A DNA stretch of 64,000 bases from Plotosus lineatus (GCA_024760905.1 CM045735.1:31497249-31561248); one strand, 5' to 3'. Counted from the first letter of the stretch, positions 20,640 through 32,634 are shown. Notes: generated from the letters alone by a model not told the origin. A program made the numbers and translations.

Positions 20640-21195
20640 GTAAGTGGACGCATTGTTAGAAAGCCAGTGTTTTAATAGAACACTGAATGGTGACCTCCAA
20701 TAAACAGGATTTTTTAAGCACATCTGCTAGCAATGATGCGATAATCCAGTTATTCCATGGCAGTGATGCAACATCAATCATAGTGTGTGCTTTTGCTGTG
20801 TAGTATAAATACATACAGTACACTTGGAGATTTTTGTAAAACTACATCTGACAAGTAGCAAATGAGTGGTCAGGTTTCAAAGGTGATCTGTTGGAAGCAG
20901 CAAGAATTGGCAGAATTAAGATACCACAAATTTACTCTCGGGTCTTGTAAAGTTCATACCTTGATTCATTAGAATTGTTCTGATGGCACAAGAAGGATTA
21001 CACACCATGAAATTCAGAGAAAATACTGCAGCAACATTAAATTCCCACTTGTAAACTAAGATTATCTGGTTAACTAAAAGATCGTTTCCTGTTAATGGAG
21101 CACCAGAAGGAAACAAATCGACATTTTTACGTTTTAATGAGTTCTACTGTTTATATAAGGATTTGCTTTATATCAGTCAACATGGAGACATATTC
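20640..21195. other. No recognisable feature
   Basis: No ORF or repeat family recognised. Confidence 0.45.
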
Positions 21196-21199
21196 ACTT

Positions 21200-21560
21200 T
21201 GCTTTTTACCATTTACAGGGAAAGTCAAACAGAGCAAAAGTTTCACTATTCTGTGTCACCCAGAAGAGGATAGGGTCCATTGTGAGTCTAGTTCCTGTCA
21301 TATTTTTTGCTCCCACCTACAAAGGCTTTGGCGCTTAGAGATATGCTAACTCTATCCGTCTCTGTCCATCTGCACGCCACACTTTAGTTTCCAGACATTT
21401 GTTTTCGCACACTGAAGCTGAAACTTTCAAACTTGATTTGCTGGCATACGACCATGAGTCATAGGCTGAGATTGTATGTGAGTGACCTTGACCTGTTTTT
21501 CAAGGTCACCAAGGCAAAACTATATGTTAGGCTTCCAGACATGTACTTGCCGTGCACTGT
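21200..21560. repeat. Dispersed repeat of unknown class, with palindrome
   Basis: The text 'gcgcttagagatatgctaac ... tttccagacatttgttttcg ... gaaactttcaaacttgattt' is one I recall from dispersed repeats in fish; I cannot assign a class. It contains a perfect 10-bp inverted repeat, GTGACCTTGA (21482-21491) and TCAAGGTCAC (21500-21509). Confidence 0.4.
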
Positions 21561-22104
21561 AGCTTTCAGACTTGTCTTATGAATTAGTCCAGGGGCCGCA
21601 TACAGCCTAATTTGATGCCAAGTGGACCGGACCATTAAAATCATAGCACAGCTCATCATAACAATAAATTCATGTTTTCCCCTTTGTTTTAGTGGAAAGA
21701 AGTACAATTACATTAGGATATTTTTTAATTTAATGACATATCCTTTTACAAAACATGTTATGAACAACTTCAGATTTCTCAAGAAAAAATGCAATTTGCT
21801 TCAGTTTATCATTTACATGTGTGCATTACAATTGATCACAGTGTTTGTACAAAGGCACAGAACTTTAAGTCACAGGTAGTTAGAACTGAGGAATCTGGTA
21901 GCCTATTTCACTTTAGGATAAAATCAACGTATCAAGATATAGGAATTATTTTCACTCCATTTTCCACATGTGTAATAATTCTCAAAACTTAAATTGACGC
22001 CCCACATCTTACAAACTAAAGCGATGACCATTTTAAATGTACACTACAAGAAAGAAAGTAATCACCCGGCTTGTAAATATGATATTTATAAATGAAACAT
22101 ACTT

Positions 22105-22198
22105 AAAAAACCCTCGCCGGAGTTGGCTGGGATGGGCACCAGCCTCCCTGTGACCCTAATTAGGATTAAGTGGTTACAGAAAATGAATGAATGAATAA
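22105..22198 (+). repeat. SINE tail fragment (AATTAGG type)
   Basis: 'cgccggagttggctgggatg' followed by 'gaccctaattaggattaagt' and ATGAATGAATGAATAAC. It lies inside the hAT relic's 3' region. Confidence 0.75.
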
Positions 22199-22369
22199 CT
22201 TACATAAAAAATGCATACATAAAATTTCTTACCAAACTCTTTTATAGTGAAGCTGGTGACTAAACAAATTGCACAATTTTAAACTATTATTACAGCAAGG
22301 ATTCATTTTCACAGAACTACATTTTTTGAGTGCAAAATGTTTCTGATGCAGCATTTTACAAGAATTAGC

Positions 22370-23405
22370 CTATAGTTTCGCCAGTTGAGCAACATCTGTA
22401 ATGTCTGTGTTCTCATCAATTGCAACACAAATGCAAGAAATTATGACTTTTTGTTTCAGTTGGCTGTCCAAACCTGTGGATAGTTCCGAAATCCTCTCTG
22501 CAATATTATTCCTCGTCAAGCTGATGTTGGCAAAAGCTTGTTGCTTCTCGGGACATATGGATTCCATATGAGTTCTGCAGCCTTCAGTATGCATGTTTTA
22601 ATGAACTCCCCTTCGTAATACGGCTTTGATGCTAATGCTATTTCATAAGCAATTATGTAGCTAGCTTTTACGGCTGCATCACTGACCTCTCGGCTCCGAG
22701 TAAAAACAGACTGCTGTTTCTTCAGACCCACCAGCAACTCATTTTTCTTCTCTTGTCTAGGTTGTCCTTGCAGGCTGTCGTAATTTTCACCATGCTGAGT
22801 CTCATAGTGGCGCCATATACAGTGATCCCTCGCTACTTCGTGCTGGAGTTTCTACAACTTCAAGTGCATCGTGGGTCTTTCAAAAATATCCATCAAAAAA
22901 TAAAAAAATAAGGAAGTTAAGGAAAATGCTGCAAAACAAGGCCAATTGTGCAAAAAAAAAAAAAAAAAAAACCCGAACAAACAAAAACCCAACCCAACAA
23001 AACTTCTGAGATTTTTTTGTGAGGTGCGTATCCGAGTGTGGTGTCTGTATTTATATCCTATTTACATCTTATGCATTATTTTTGAATGTTTAATTGTTAT
23101 TATAAGCATTTATAGCGTTAAATATGTACTTATTGATATTATATACACATATTCATGTACCTATACGTCAGTCAGGGGTGTCGATCCTAATTCGCAGAAA
23201 ACAGTGGTCGCGAGGGGGTCTTGGTCTGCATTAACCGTGGAAAGTGAGGGATCCCTGTATTACATTCCTTAAACACCGACATGTGTAGCATACACACCAA
23301 GCACACAAGTTTCCCATTCACCTCTGTGAATAAATAGGAAGCTGTCCATTTTTCTTGCAAAACTCTACACTCAGTACCCAGTTTTCTCCTTTTTGACAAA
23401 GACAT
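22370..23405 (-). pseudogene. hAT transposase (GTF2IRD2/ZBED-like) pseudogene
   Basis: Starts at 23405 with MSLSKRRKLGTECRVLQEKW, then TASYLFTEVNGKLVCLVC (BED-like finger). After the inserted MITE it resumes at 22817 with RHYETQHGENYDSLQGQ-like sequence, then LLVGLKKQQSVFTRSREVSD, AAVKASYIIAYEIALASKPY and, after frameshifts, AFANISLTRNNIAERISELS and CVAIDENTDITDVAQLA. The last block matches the first catalytic Asp region of this hAT group (IDESTD-type). Everything beyond is missing, so at least half the protein is gone. Confidence 0.85.
22820..23257. mobile_element. MITE with pogo/mariner-type ends
   Basis: Terminal repeats CAGTGATCCCTCGCTACTTC and, reversed, CAGGGATCCCTCACTTTCCA, flanked by TA (22818-22819 and 23258-23259). 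438 bp, with an internal poly-A run and no ORF. It interrupts the hAT transposase right after the BED finger. Confidence 0.9.
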
Positions 23406-23483
23406 TTTGGCTAATTAGGGTGTAAAGGCAAGTACAAAAGTAAGTAGCTGTATTGTAGTAATCACTGAACATTAGCTGTGTCT

Positions 23484-26400
23484 TCTTCTTTTCGTTTCGG
23501 CTTTTCCCTTCAGGGGTCGCCACAGCGAATCATCTGCCTCCATCTCACCCTATCCTTTGCATCTTCTTCTCTTACACCAACGACCTTCATGTCCTCCTTC
23601 ACCACATCCATGAATTGTCTCTTTGGTCTTCCTCTAGGCCTTTTGCCTGGTAGTTCCAGCCTCAGCATCCTATTAGCAATATACTCACTATCCCTCCTCT
23701 GTACATGTCCAAACCATCTCAAGCTAGCCTCTCTGACTTTGTCTCCAAAACGTCTTACATGTGCTGTCCCTCTGATGTGCTCATTCCTAATCCTATCCAT
23801 CCTCGTTTCTCCCAAAGAGAACCTCAACATTTTCATCTCTGCTACCTCCAGCTCTGCCTCCTGTCTTTTCCCCAGGGCCACTGTTTCTAACCCATACAAC
23901 ATCGTTGGCCTCAACACCGTCTTGTACACTTTTCCTTTCATTCTTGCCGATACCCTCCTATCACACATCACACCGGACACTTTTCTCCAACCATTCCAAC
24001 CTGCCTGCACACGCTTCTTGACCTCTTTTCCACACTCTCCATTGCTCTGGATTGTTGAGCCTAAGTACTTAAAATCCTCCACCTTTCTTATCTCTGCTCC
24101 CTGTAATCTCACCGTTTCCTCTTGGGTCCTTGTCATTCATGCACATGTATTCTGTCTTACTGAGGCTAATCTTCATTCCCCTCCTTTCCAGGGCATACCT
24201 CCACCTCTCTAGATTTTCCTGCACTTGTTCTCTGCTCTCTCTACAGATCACAAGGTCATCTGCAAACATCATAGTCCATGGGGAATCTTGTCTAACCTCG
24301 TCTGTCAGCCTGTCCATCACCATAGCAAACAAGAAGGGGCTGAGAGCTGACCCTTGATGCAGTCCCACCTCCACCTTGAACTCTTGTGTCACACCGACAG
24401 CACACCTCACCACTGTCTTACATCTCTCATACATGTCCTGCACCACTCTAACATACTTCTCTGCCACTCCAGACTTCCTCATGCAATACCACAGTTCTTC
24501 TCTCGGCACCCTGTCATATGCTTTCTCCAGATCCACAAAGGCACAATGCAGCTCCCTCTGACCTTCTCTGTACTTCTCCATTAACATCCTCAAAGCAAAC
24601 ACTGCATCTGTGGTGCTCTTTCTTGGCATGAAACCAAACTGTTGTTCACAAATGCTGACCTCTGCCCTTAGTCTAGCTTCCACTATTCTTTCCCATAACT
24701 TCATCGTATGGCTCATCAACTTTATCCCTCTGTAGTTGCCACATCTCTGCACGTCTCCCTTGTTCTTAAAAATGGGCACCAGCACAATTCTCCTCCATTC
24801 CTCTGGCATCCTCTCACTCTCTAAGACCTTGTTAAATGTTCTTGTCAGAAAATCTACTGCTACCTCTCCTAGACACTTCCATATCTCCACCGGTATGTCA
24901 TCAGGACCAACTGCCTTTCCATTCTTCATCCTCTTCAATGCCCTCCTCACTTCACCCTTACTAATCTTTGCTACTTCCTGTTCCTCAACAGTCACCTCTT
25001 CTACTCTTTTTTCTCTCTCATTTTCCTCATTCATCAGCTCTTCAAAGTACTCTTTCCATCTTCCCAGCACACTTCTGTCATCAGTCAATACATTTCCCGC
25101 TCTGTCCTTTATCAATCTAACTTGCTGCACATCCTTCCCATCTCTATTTCTCTGCTGTGCCAACCTGTATACATCATTTTCTCCCTCCTTACTTTCCAAC
25201 CGAGCATACAAGTCATCAAACGCGCTCTGTTTGGCCTTTGCCACTGCTACCTTTGCCTTACGCTGTATCTCCCTCTACTCCTGTTTACTCTTTTCGGTTT
25301 TCTCAATGTCCCACTTCTTCTTAGCTAACCTCTTCCTTTGTACACACTCCTGCACTTCCTCATTCCACCCTTTGTACACACTCATGCACTTCCTCATTCC
25401 ACCACCAAGTCTCCTTATCTACTTTCCTTCCAGATGACACACCAAGTATTCTCCTACCTGTCTCCCTGATCACATTAGCTGTAGTTGTCCAGTCATCTGG
25501 AAGCACTTCCTGACCACCCAAAGCCTGTTTCAACTCTTCCTTGAAGACAACCCGACACTCTTCCTTTTTCAACTTCCACCACTTTGCCTTGTGCTCTGCC
25601 TTTGCCTTCTTGACCTTTCTCACCATCAGCATCATCCTGCACACCACCATCCTATGCTGTTTGGCCACACTCTCACCCGCTACTACTTTGCAGTGACTGA
25701 CTTCCTTTAAATTACATCGCCTGCACAAGATGTAGTCTACCTGTGTGCTCCTACCTCCACTTTTATAAGTCACCCCATGCTCCTCTCTCTTCTGGAAGAA
25801 AGTATTCACCACAGCCATTTCCATTCTTTTTGCAAAATCTATCGACATTTATCCTTCTGTGTTCCTTTCCTGGATATGAAACCTGCACATCACTTCCTCG
25901 TCTCCTCTGTTGCCTGCACCAACATGTCCATTGATGTCTGCGCCAATGACCACTCTTTCACCTCTGGGGGTACTCTGCATCACTTCATCTAACTCACTCC
26001 AGAATCTCTCCTTCTCTTTTAGCTCACATCCGGCCTGTGGGGCATAAGCACTAACAACATTGACCATCACACCTTCAATTTCTAACTTAAGACTCATCAT
26101 TCTGTCTGACACTCTTTTCACTTCTAGAACATTCCTGACAAACTCCTCCTTCAAGATGACTCTGACTCCATTTCTCTTCCCATCCACACCATGATAAAAC
26201 AGCTTAAACCCTGCTCCTATGCTTCTAGCCTTGTTACCTTTCCACCTGGTCTCCTGAACACACAGTATGTCCACCTTCCTCCTCTGCATCATGTCAGCCA
26301 GCTCTCTACCTTTTCCTGCCATAGTTCCAACATTCAAAGTCCCTACTTTCAGTCCTAGACTCATGCCTTTCCTCTTCTCTCTCTGGCAACGGACACGCCT

Positions 26401-26664
26401 CACGCCTCTCCTTCTTCGACGTCTTCGACCAACAGTAATCCAATTTCCATCAGCACCCTGTTGGTTGACGGCACTGATGGCGGTCGTTGTTAACCCGGGC
26501 CTCGACCGATCCGGTATGTCATTCTTTCTTGTGATTCACATAGTTTATTTGGCATTTGTTTTACGCCGGATGCCCTTCCTGACGCAACCCTCTGCATTTA
26601 TCCGGGCTTGGGACCGGCGTGAGGGAGAGACACTGGTTTGTGCCCCCCCCCCTCACGGCTGCAT
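23484..26664 (-). mobile_element. RTE-type LINE, copy D (full length)
   Basis: 3' end at 23484 (TTCTTCTTTTCGTTTCGGC then CTTTTCCCTTCAGGGGTCGC), 5' end at 26664 after 'cccccccccctcacggctgc'. A perfect 18-bp target-site duplication, TGAACATTAGCTGTGTCT, lies at 23466-23483 and 26665-26682. Length 3181 bp. Inserted in the 5' part of the hAT relic. Confidence 0.96.
23510..26530 (-). pseudogene. RTE copy D endonuclease-RT polyprotein, broken
   Basis: Minus-strand open pieces: 26403-25849 (endonuclease with VQETRWKG and [20 protein letters not shown] is intact here), 25848-25360 (QVDYILC, then ends EECVQRVE-like), 25244-24069 (391 aa RT with GSALSPFLFAMVMD and MFADDLVICRES), 24136-23510 (C-terminal domain, ends CGDP). 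Lesions: a stop replacing Gln in EGQMLIDF; a 34-bp tandem duplication at 25336-25403 that shifts the frame; a stop near 25280; a frameshift near 24115. The Asn in GADFNGHVG is kept, with an Ile replacing Phe (GADINGHVG). Confidence 0.93.
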
Positions 26665-26900
26665 TGAACATTAGCTGTGTCTATCTCAGCATTGTCTTGT
26701 CTTTTTCTTCTTTTTCTTCTTTCAGTTGCTCCATGTCTAAAACAGTGCGCCCCTAATGGACAATTTAGAAATAGCAGTTTATTTAAAAAAAAAAATTCTC
26801 GTTCATGTCTCATTGCATTTTTCCACTTTCAGATTTATCCTGTGGGCTGGATTGAACCCCTTGGCGGGCTGATTCAGTCTTGCTATGCTTAATCTATATT

Positions 26901-27575
26901 GCCATATTATGAATTAGTCCTTTTGGCAGAAGTGTCTTGTCTCTGTCTTGTGCATTAAGCATCTAAATATACATTTTGATGTCTTTAAAGGTGCAGTGTG
27001 AAACTATCTTTTGGTAAAAGTGATATCATGTAAAAATATATAATTGTGATCTTACTTCTAATCTGACATTTAACCTTTCACCTCATAGAGTACATGTTTA
27101 CATATGAACTTAAAAATGTCAAAATGGCTGTTTGCTTGTGACAGTTCAAACATTCAGCAGAGCAGTGGAACAAGGAGAGCAGGATGGGAGGCTACAGCAC
27201 AGAAAAAAAAAATCCCAGCATTAACCAGGTGAGAAATAGTCATGATAAAAATAGCCAAAAATGAGTTTTTAATTAGTGGAAGTACTGATTAACCCCAACC
27301 AACCCCCCACCCACATAAAGACAGTTATTGTGTGCCAGATGAAGTGAATAATCTAACATGCTCAATTTGTGACTTCTTTTTTAATATATTTTAGATATTG
27401 TTCAGTAGGAATAAAGTTCACACACCCAAACGTGTAGTTTTACATGTGGGGGAGAAAATGCATAATTACATGGCATGTCTGTGATTTTTTTTTTTAAATA
27501 AAGGTTTGAATCACTCATGTACCAGCTCACAATGCATTTTTCCTGATGGATCAAGATGTGATACTTATACTGTAC
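26901..27575. other. No recognisable feature
   Basis: AT-rich, no ORF with similarity; possible unique DNA. Confidence 0.45.
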
Positions 27576-27576
27576 A

Positions 27577-27592
27577 GACAGACAGACAGACA

Positions 27593-27641
<49 letters not shown>
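27577..27641. repeat. (GACA)n then (CA)n
   Basis: Five GACA units followed by about 46 bases of CA. Confidence 0.96.
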
Positions 27642-27643
<2 letters not shown>

Positions 27644-27919
27644 TTTTATGGCCACTTACCATTCTCATGCAAGCTTGGGGCAAGGAAGAACTGTTCGCTC
27701 GATTGGAGTACACCACACTTACAAGCAAATGGCTTTTGGCTTTGCAGTGTAAACACTGTTACCTGTCCCCCCAATCTTGTTCTCTCTTTGTGGGATCTCT
27801 CATTGACATAAATCATTCCGCAGTCCATTGACCAAACCTTAACTGTCACTACTAAATGCAAAACCACAGATTAAATCAGATCTAAATCAAACCTTATTCT
27901 AAACTAAATATGCACTTTT

Positions 27920-28132
27920 AACACGCAAGCCTGGTGGCTCATTCCAGCTGGAGCTTATCCTGCTTCCTGTAGTGTAAATTGACTGGGGCCTTTTCTCCTT
28001 CTGGAGATGCTTGTGGATTGCAGGTTACCTTACCTTAGTAAGTCAGAGGCATATTTGTGTAGCAAGGTGGGGGTCTAAAAAGGATTTGAACCTCTTAACC
28101 ATCAGCACAGCACCCTAACCACTATACCCTAA
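27920..28132 (-). repeat. tRNA-headed SINE relic, family uncertain
   Basis: Minus strand begins 'agggtatagtggttagggtg' (A box) and has B box 'gaggttcaaatcc'; the body is unlike SINE-A, B or C. Confidence 0.5.
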
Positions 28133-28242
28133 ATTCTAACCTGACCCTTAAAAAACATTTTTTTCATCTTCAAATAACCATTAACAAGCCAAAATGTCTA
28201 CATTGGCTTTGGTAAATAATGTTATGGTCCTCAATATACAGT

Positions 28243-28545
28243 TGGTGCGGCTGGTGGTGTAGTGGTTAGGGTGCTGGGCTCATGATCGGGAGGTTGTGTG
28301 TTCAAATCCCAGTGAGACCCTCACTGTGCTAAGACCCCTGGGCAAGGTCTCAACCACAAGCGTGCCTCTGTTCACCCAGCAGTATAAATGGGTACCAGTA
28401 AAAATATACTGGGAAGGTAACCTGCGATGGACTAGCGTCCCATCCAGGAGGAGTTGAACTCCTAGTTGCTTCACGCTATGGAAACCGGGGATGAGCACTG
28501 ACCTGATGAGCCACTATGGCTCGGGTGTAAAAAGCCCAAAGAACT
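28243..28545 (+). repeat. tRNA-headed SINE of a fourth family
   Basis: A box 'tggtggtgtagtggttaggg', B box 'gtgttcaaatccc', then 'ctgggcaaggtctcaacc' and the tail 'cctgcgatggactagcgtcc' with 'catccaggaggagttg' and 'cggggatgagcactgacctg'. This tail is shared by several vertebrate SINE families; I do not name it further. Confidence 0.8.
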
Positions 28546-28607
28546 TTACCTTTTCTTTTTTCTTCCCCCTCAATATACAATACAGTATAGCAAGTACAAG
28601 TGCAAGC

Positions 28608-28611
<4 letters not shown>

Positions 28612-28674
<63 letters not shown>

Positions 28675-28685
28675 CACACACACAC
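28612..28685. repeat. (CT)n then (CA)n
   Basis: About 58 bases of CT followed by a short CA tract. Confidence 0.96.
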
Positions 28686-29021
28686 ATAAAAACCTAGACA
28701 TATATGTGAGTTTGTCCTTTAACATTCATCTACAGAAGTATTTCTATCCGCTTACTCTGTGCACATCGTATACCTTTGTCTGAGTCTTGGACAGCCTAGA
28801 ATTGCCTTTTGATTTGCATACAAAGCTTGCTATTTATCAGAAAGTATTAGACCTCAGATAATTTCTATTTTAATTTATGTATGCAGCTGGACTTTTGGTG
28901 TGATACGTCACACAAGGTGAGCAGCCTCTGTGTGTGCATGTGTTTAATCTTCTGCTCAGCTGCGATAATGCTGAAGCCTGTTATCAGGTCCATCTTGCCT
29001 GAGGACTCAGTCGGTGCAAGC

Positions 29022-29026
29022 ACACA

Positions 29027-29072
<46 letters not shown>

Positions 29073-29085
29073 AACACACACACAC
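29022..29085. repeat. (CA)n microsatellite, interrupted
   Basis: CA repeats with AAAC interruptions. Confidence 0.95.
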
Positions 29086-29332
29086 ATGCACAAGAGTTCT
29101 GCATATCTCTGGTTCACACATTTCTCTTATTGCAAAAGGGAGCGAGGGGAAATGTCACAAGCAATGTTCAATGCAAACCTCTAATTTAATTAATAAAAAT
29201 AGTCTGATTTTGCTGTGGAATGTCCGACACAGGGAAGATTATTTGTTTTGAAGGCTTTTCCGACTCAGTTGCTGAGAGCAGGTGGATTTGATGGGTGGCA
29301 AAATTACATCAATGTAGAGCTTTCAATTCCCC

Positions 29333-29334
29333 CA

Positions 29335-29420
<86 letters not shown>
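29333..29420. repeat. (CA)n then (CT)n
   Basis: About 34 bases of CA pass straight into about 54 bases of CT. Confidence 0.96.
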
Positions 29421-29423
<3 letters not shown>

Positions 29424-30572
29424 TGCACCCAGTCACCCCCATTCCCCCACCCCTACCCCCGTTTCGACTAATTACTTCTTTTTTCAAATGCAAAGCAGTG
29501 AGGGAAAGTGAGCTGATTTTTCTTCAGCTGCTTAAGGGGGGTAAGGAACGCAGGGAATGAGGGAAGGAGCACCTCGGAGAACATAAGGAGGAGAAAAACC
29601 AAAGAACGGAATGAAGTGACTTTCTCCTTTCGCCAGGGCTTTGAAGTCGGTGCGTGATGCAAGAAAGAACGAGAGGGCGAAAGAGGAGAGGGAAGCAAGA
29701 GGGAGAAAATAGAAACGAGGGGAGATCGTGTTAACAAGGCGTCCTTTAAAGGCAATGAGAATGGAACCACACTGGCCTCTTCTCCTACTTAGGCTACTTA
29801 GGGCCCTTTTTCAAAAGGTGTTTCAAAACATGGATTCGTGGCCTCTTAGATCAGCGAAACTTAGTTTTAGGATGTTGGGGGCGAAGGGTGGGGGGGATGA
29901 ATATAGACACACATCACACCAGGCCCTGAATGTGGGTGGGGGGGTGTCTTGGACTGGGCGGGAGGTGGATAGGAGACTTAGACGGCAACACAGGGGTCAG
30001 AAGTGCTGAAGGATTACAAGCTCACTAAGCCTTTCAGGATCCCTTGTTTTCACTTGTTCTCCGTTGTTTGTTGTTCAGATATAGGGCGGGGATGGGGAGA
30101 AGTGTGTGTGTGGAATTAGCAGAGTAGAAAGGCAGTCCATTCACACCTCTCATCAGATGTTTTCAAGAAAGAACCCAGCCCTCCCGTTTCCTCGTCACTG
30201 TGAAAGCGCGTTAGTGTCGGCTTTTGTGCACTTGAAAAAGAGAAAAAAGCAAGCTCTCCCGATTCCGACGGTGGAACAAGAGATTTAGGATGGGGGTGGG
30301 GGTGGGGGTGTCCACAAAACCTGATCTGCTCTCACTTTGATTGGCTTCGGCAGGAGAGCTTGCACATTCTTTGTTGATTAATCAAGGGATTTTCTGTATT
30401 GCACCTACAGCACCAACAACACACACACTTTTGAAAACGTTTTTTCATTCTTCTTCTTCTTTTTTTTTTTTTTTATACAAAAAAGTTGTAAAAACAAAAC
30501 ACCTATTGATTATTCCTTTAACTTCAAGGCTATATTCTCTAAACTGATCACTTACTCTGGTGATGCACATGA
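29421..30572. other. Purine/pyrimidine-biased, possibly unique DNA
   Basis: G/A-rich (29500-29760) and G-rich patches (29870-29950, 30288-30312) with no repeat family recognised. Short ORFs here lack similarity. An upstream regulatory region of a host gene cannot be excluded, but no exon is visible. Confidence 0.35.
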
Positions 30573-30590
30573 TACCTTGAGCATCTCTGT

Positions 30591-30925
30591 CTTCTATCCT
30601 TTCAGCTTTTTTCCCTTTCTCAGGGGTCGCCACAGTCGAATCATCTGATTTGCATATTTGATTTGGCAGAGGTTTTTATGTCGGATGCCCTTCCTGACAC
30701 AACCCTTTTAACAAGGGACAGAAACACACTGACGGCTTTGCAGCCTACTCTTTTTTACGAAAGTCAGCAATGGTTCTTTTACATACCTCTCAGCATAGAC
30801 AGTGAGAGACATGGTCGGCCTTTGATAACCCAGTTAGCGGGAGACAGTGGCAACCTCGTGAAGACTCGAACCTCCAACCTTAGGATCAGCGATCCTGCGC
30901 CCTAACCACTAGACCACCACTGCCC
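30591..30925 (-). repeat. SINE-A, full length with target-site duplication
   Basis: RTE-like tail 'ccctttctcaggggtcgcca' and 'tcggatgcccttcctgacac', body 'gataacccagttagcgggag', reversed B box 'gactcgaacctccaacctta', reversed A box 'ccctaaccactagaccacca'. TSD TACCTTGAGCATCTCTGT (30573-30590) and TACCTTGAACATCTCTGT (30926-30943), one mismatch. Confidence 0.95.
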
Positions 30926-30944
30926 TACCTTGAACATCTCTGTG

Positions 30945-31965
30945 AGATCTGGAAATGTCTTCTGAGTTTTAAAGCTGTTGCTCTACTAGCTGAAAATAAA
31001 TAGCACAAAGTAGGAGAAATGCAGTTTATGGATCATGATAAAAGGCTGGGAAACAAAAGAAAAAACACAATAACACTAACAAACTGCTCATTGCTCTAAT
31101 TTGAAAAACACACTTGCAACAAAAGAGTCTGAATCGACGCTACCAAAATAAAACCCAGCCTCACCGGGAATAAACAGACGAGGAAATGTGTCATCTGTTT
31201 CTCTCGAATAGGTTTTTATTAAGCATTCCTGATGTTATTGGCACTTTGTGTTTAGTCATGTGCAAGTTTTATTTAACACTTTGAGGAGTGTAGTCCCTTC
31301 AGTGTACCTGGTGCAGTACAGAGTTGAGAAATTTCTATTAATGATGTAAACAAAATCACAGAGTGGTCAATAAAGCCATGGTTGACTAAGGTCTTTGCAT
31401 GGTCTCACTGTACTTGCAGGGGTTACCTCTGGGTCCTCTGATTTTTTCCTACAGTCTAAAGACAAGTACAAAGAGGGCACCGGCCTGAGGGAATGGGTAT
31501 TTCTAGGGAAAGACCTGGTGTCCTACCCTTTAAAAACTTCTTAGAAAACACCATGATAATAGAGCTATGAAAATACTAAAGAATGAACAATGAATGTGTT
31601 AACCGAGATGGGAGTAAAGCGGCTACCACTGATAAAAAACGAATTAAAGAAAGGGCTGAAACACATGGTGAACTTGTTGTATGCTTGTATGCATCAAAAG
31701 AACCATATTTGCAGAGGCTACAAAGTGATTACAGCAATACCACTATCAATAAGTATGGATGCAGTTGCTACTGCACCTCAACACTAATTTTAAAACTTTC
31801 TTTCAGGCATGATTAAATGTGTCTGTTATTCTTTTTGAAGATATATGAGTATGATGAATGGATGAGTTTTAAAAAAGTGTGTTAGAGCTATATGATCATC
31901 CCATTACAATACACGACATCAGTAAAACAGAACTCGGACACCTTTTTAATGGTGTTTTCATTACA
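30945..31965. other. Mostly unrecognised; degraded SINE-C near 31390-31510
   Basis: Around 31390-31510 a diverged SINE-C body ('cagtctaaagacaagtacaa') is visible. The rest shows no ORF or repeat I can name. Confidence 0.4.
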
Positions 31966-32290
31966 GCCGCCACGGTGGCGCAGTGGTTAACACGTTTGCC
32001 TCACAGCTCAAACACTGGCATGATTCCCAGCCTCAGGGCCTTTTTGTTTGGAGTTTGCATGTGGGTTTCCTCCGGTTTCATCCCATAGTTCAAAGACATG
32101 CACATTAGGCTTAATTAGCTGCCCCAAATCACCTTTAGGCGCAAGAGTGAGTGGAATAGTTGGGTGTGTTGGCCCTGCAATGACTTGGTGAGCTGTCCAG
32201 GATGTTTCCCAACCTCACCCAGAGTCAGCTGTGGTAGGTGTTAGCCTCCCTGTGACCCGAATTAGAATTAAGCATCTTAGAAGATGAATG
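31966..32290 (+). repeat. SINE-C, full length, left arm of inverted pair
   Basis: Best preserved SINE-C head: 'ccacggtggcgcagtggtta' (A box), then 'catgattcccag' (B box), 'gtggtaggtgttagcctccc', tail 'aattagaattaagcatctta' and ATGAATGGATGAATG. Confidence 0.9.
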
Positions 32291-32294
32291 GATG

Positions 32295-32634
32295 AATGCT
32301 CTTATCATTCACTGCACTTATCACTGGAAGATGGAACCTATCTCACCTGACACTGGTGGGAAGACGGGGTACACTCTGAACAGCCTGCCAGAGCATTGCA
32401 GGGCCAACACACGCAACCATTCACATTCACACCTAGGGACACTTTGGGACAGCCAATAACCTTAATGTGTGTGTCTTTGAACTATCAGAGGAAACCAGAG
32501 TACCTGAAGGAATCCCATGAAGCACTATGCAAACATCCATATGATACACAGAAATGCCGAAGCCCAGGACTTGAACCCTCTTACTGTGAGGTGGGCATGC
32601 TAACCACAACATCACTGTGCCATCCTGATAGTTA
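32295..32634 (-). repeat. SINE-C, right arm of inverted pair
   Basis: Plus strand reads from a degraded tail through 'cagaggaaaccagagtacct', reversed B box 'gacttgaaccctcttactgt' and reversed A box 'gctaaccacaacatcactgt'. Tail-to-tail with the preceding copy. Confidence 0.88.

Larger units (their letters stand above)
21590..26900 (-). mobile_element. hAT element relic (GTF2IRD2/ZBED-like transposase), split by a MITE and RTE copy D
   Basis: Pieces in minus-strand order: 26900-26683 (5' region; plus strand 'gtgggctggattgaacccct', a composition typical of hAT ends), 23483-23258 (5' UTR and start of ORF), 22819-21590 (rest of ORF and 3' region ending at CAGGGGCCGCATAC). Between them lie RTE copy D (23484-26664) and a MITE (22820-23257). 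Terminal repeats are degraded, so outer limits are approximate. Confidence 0.65.

Noticed and set aside
24736..25437. 233-aa plus-strand ORF and neighbours at 23478-24584
   Set aside because: Antisense shadows of RTE copy D.
31975..32050. Possible true tRNA genes at strong A/B boxes (also 62700, 30890, 35820)
   Set aside because: Each is the head of a SINE, followed by the family body and tail; no cloverleaf is complete.
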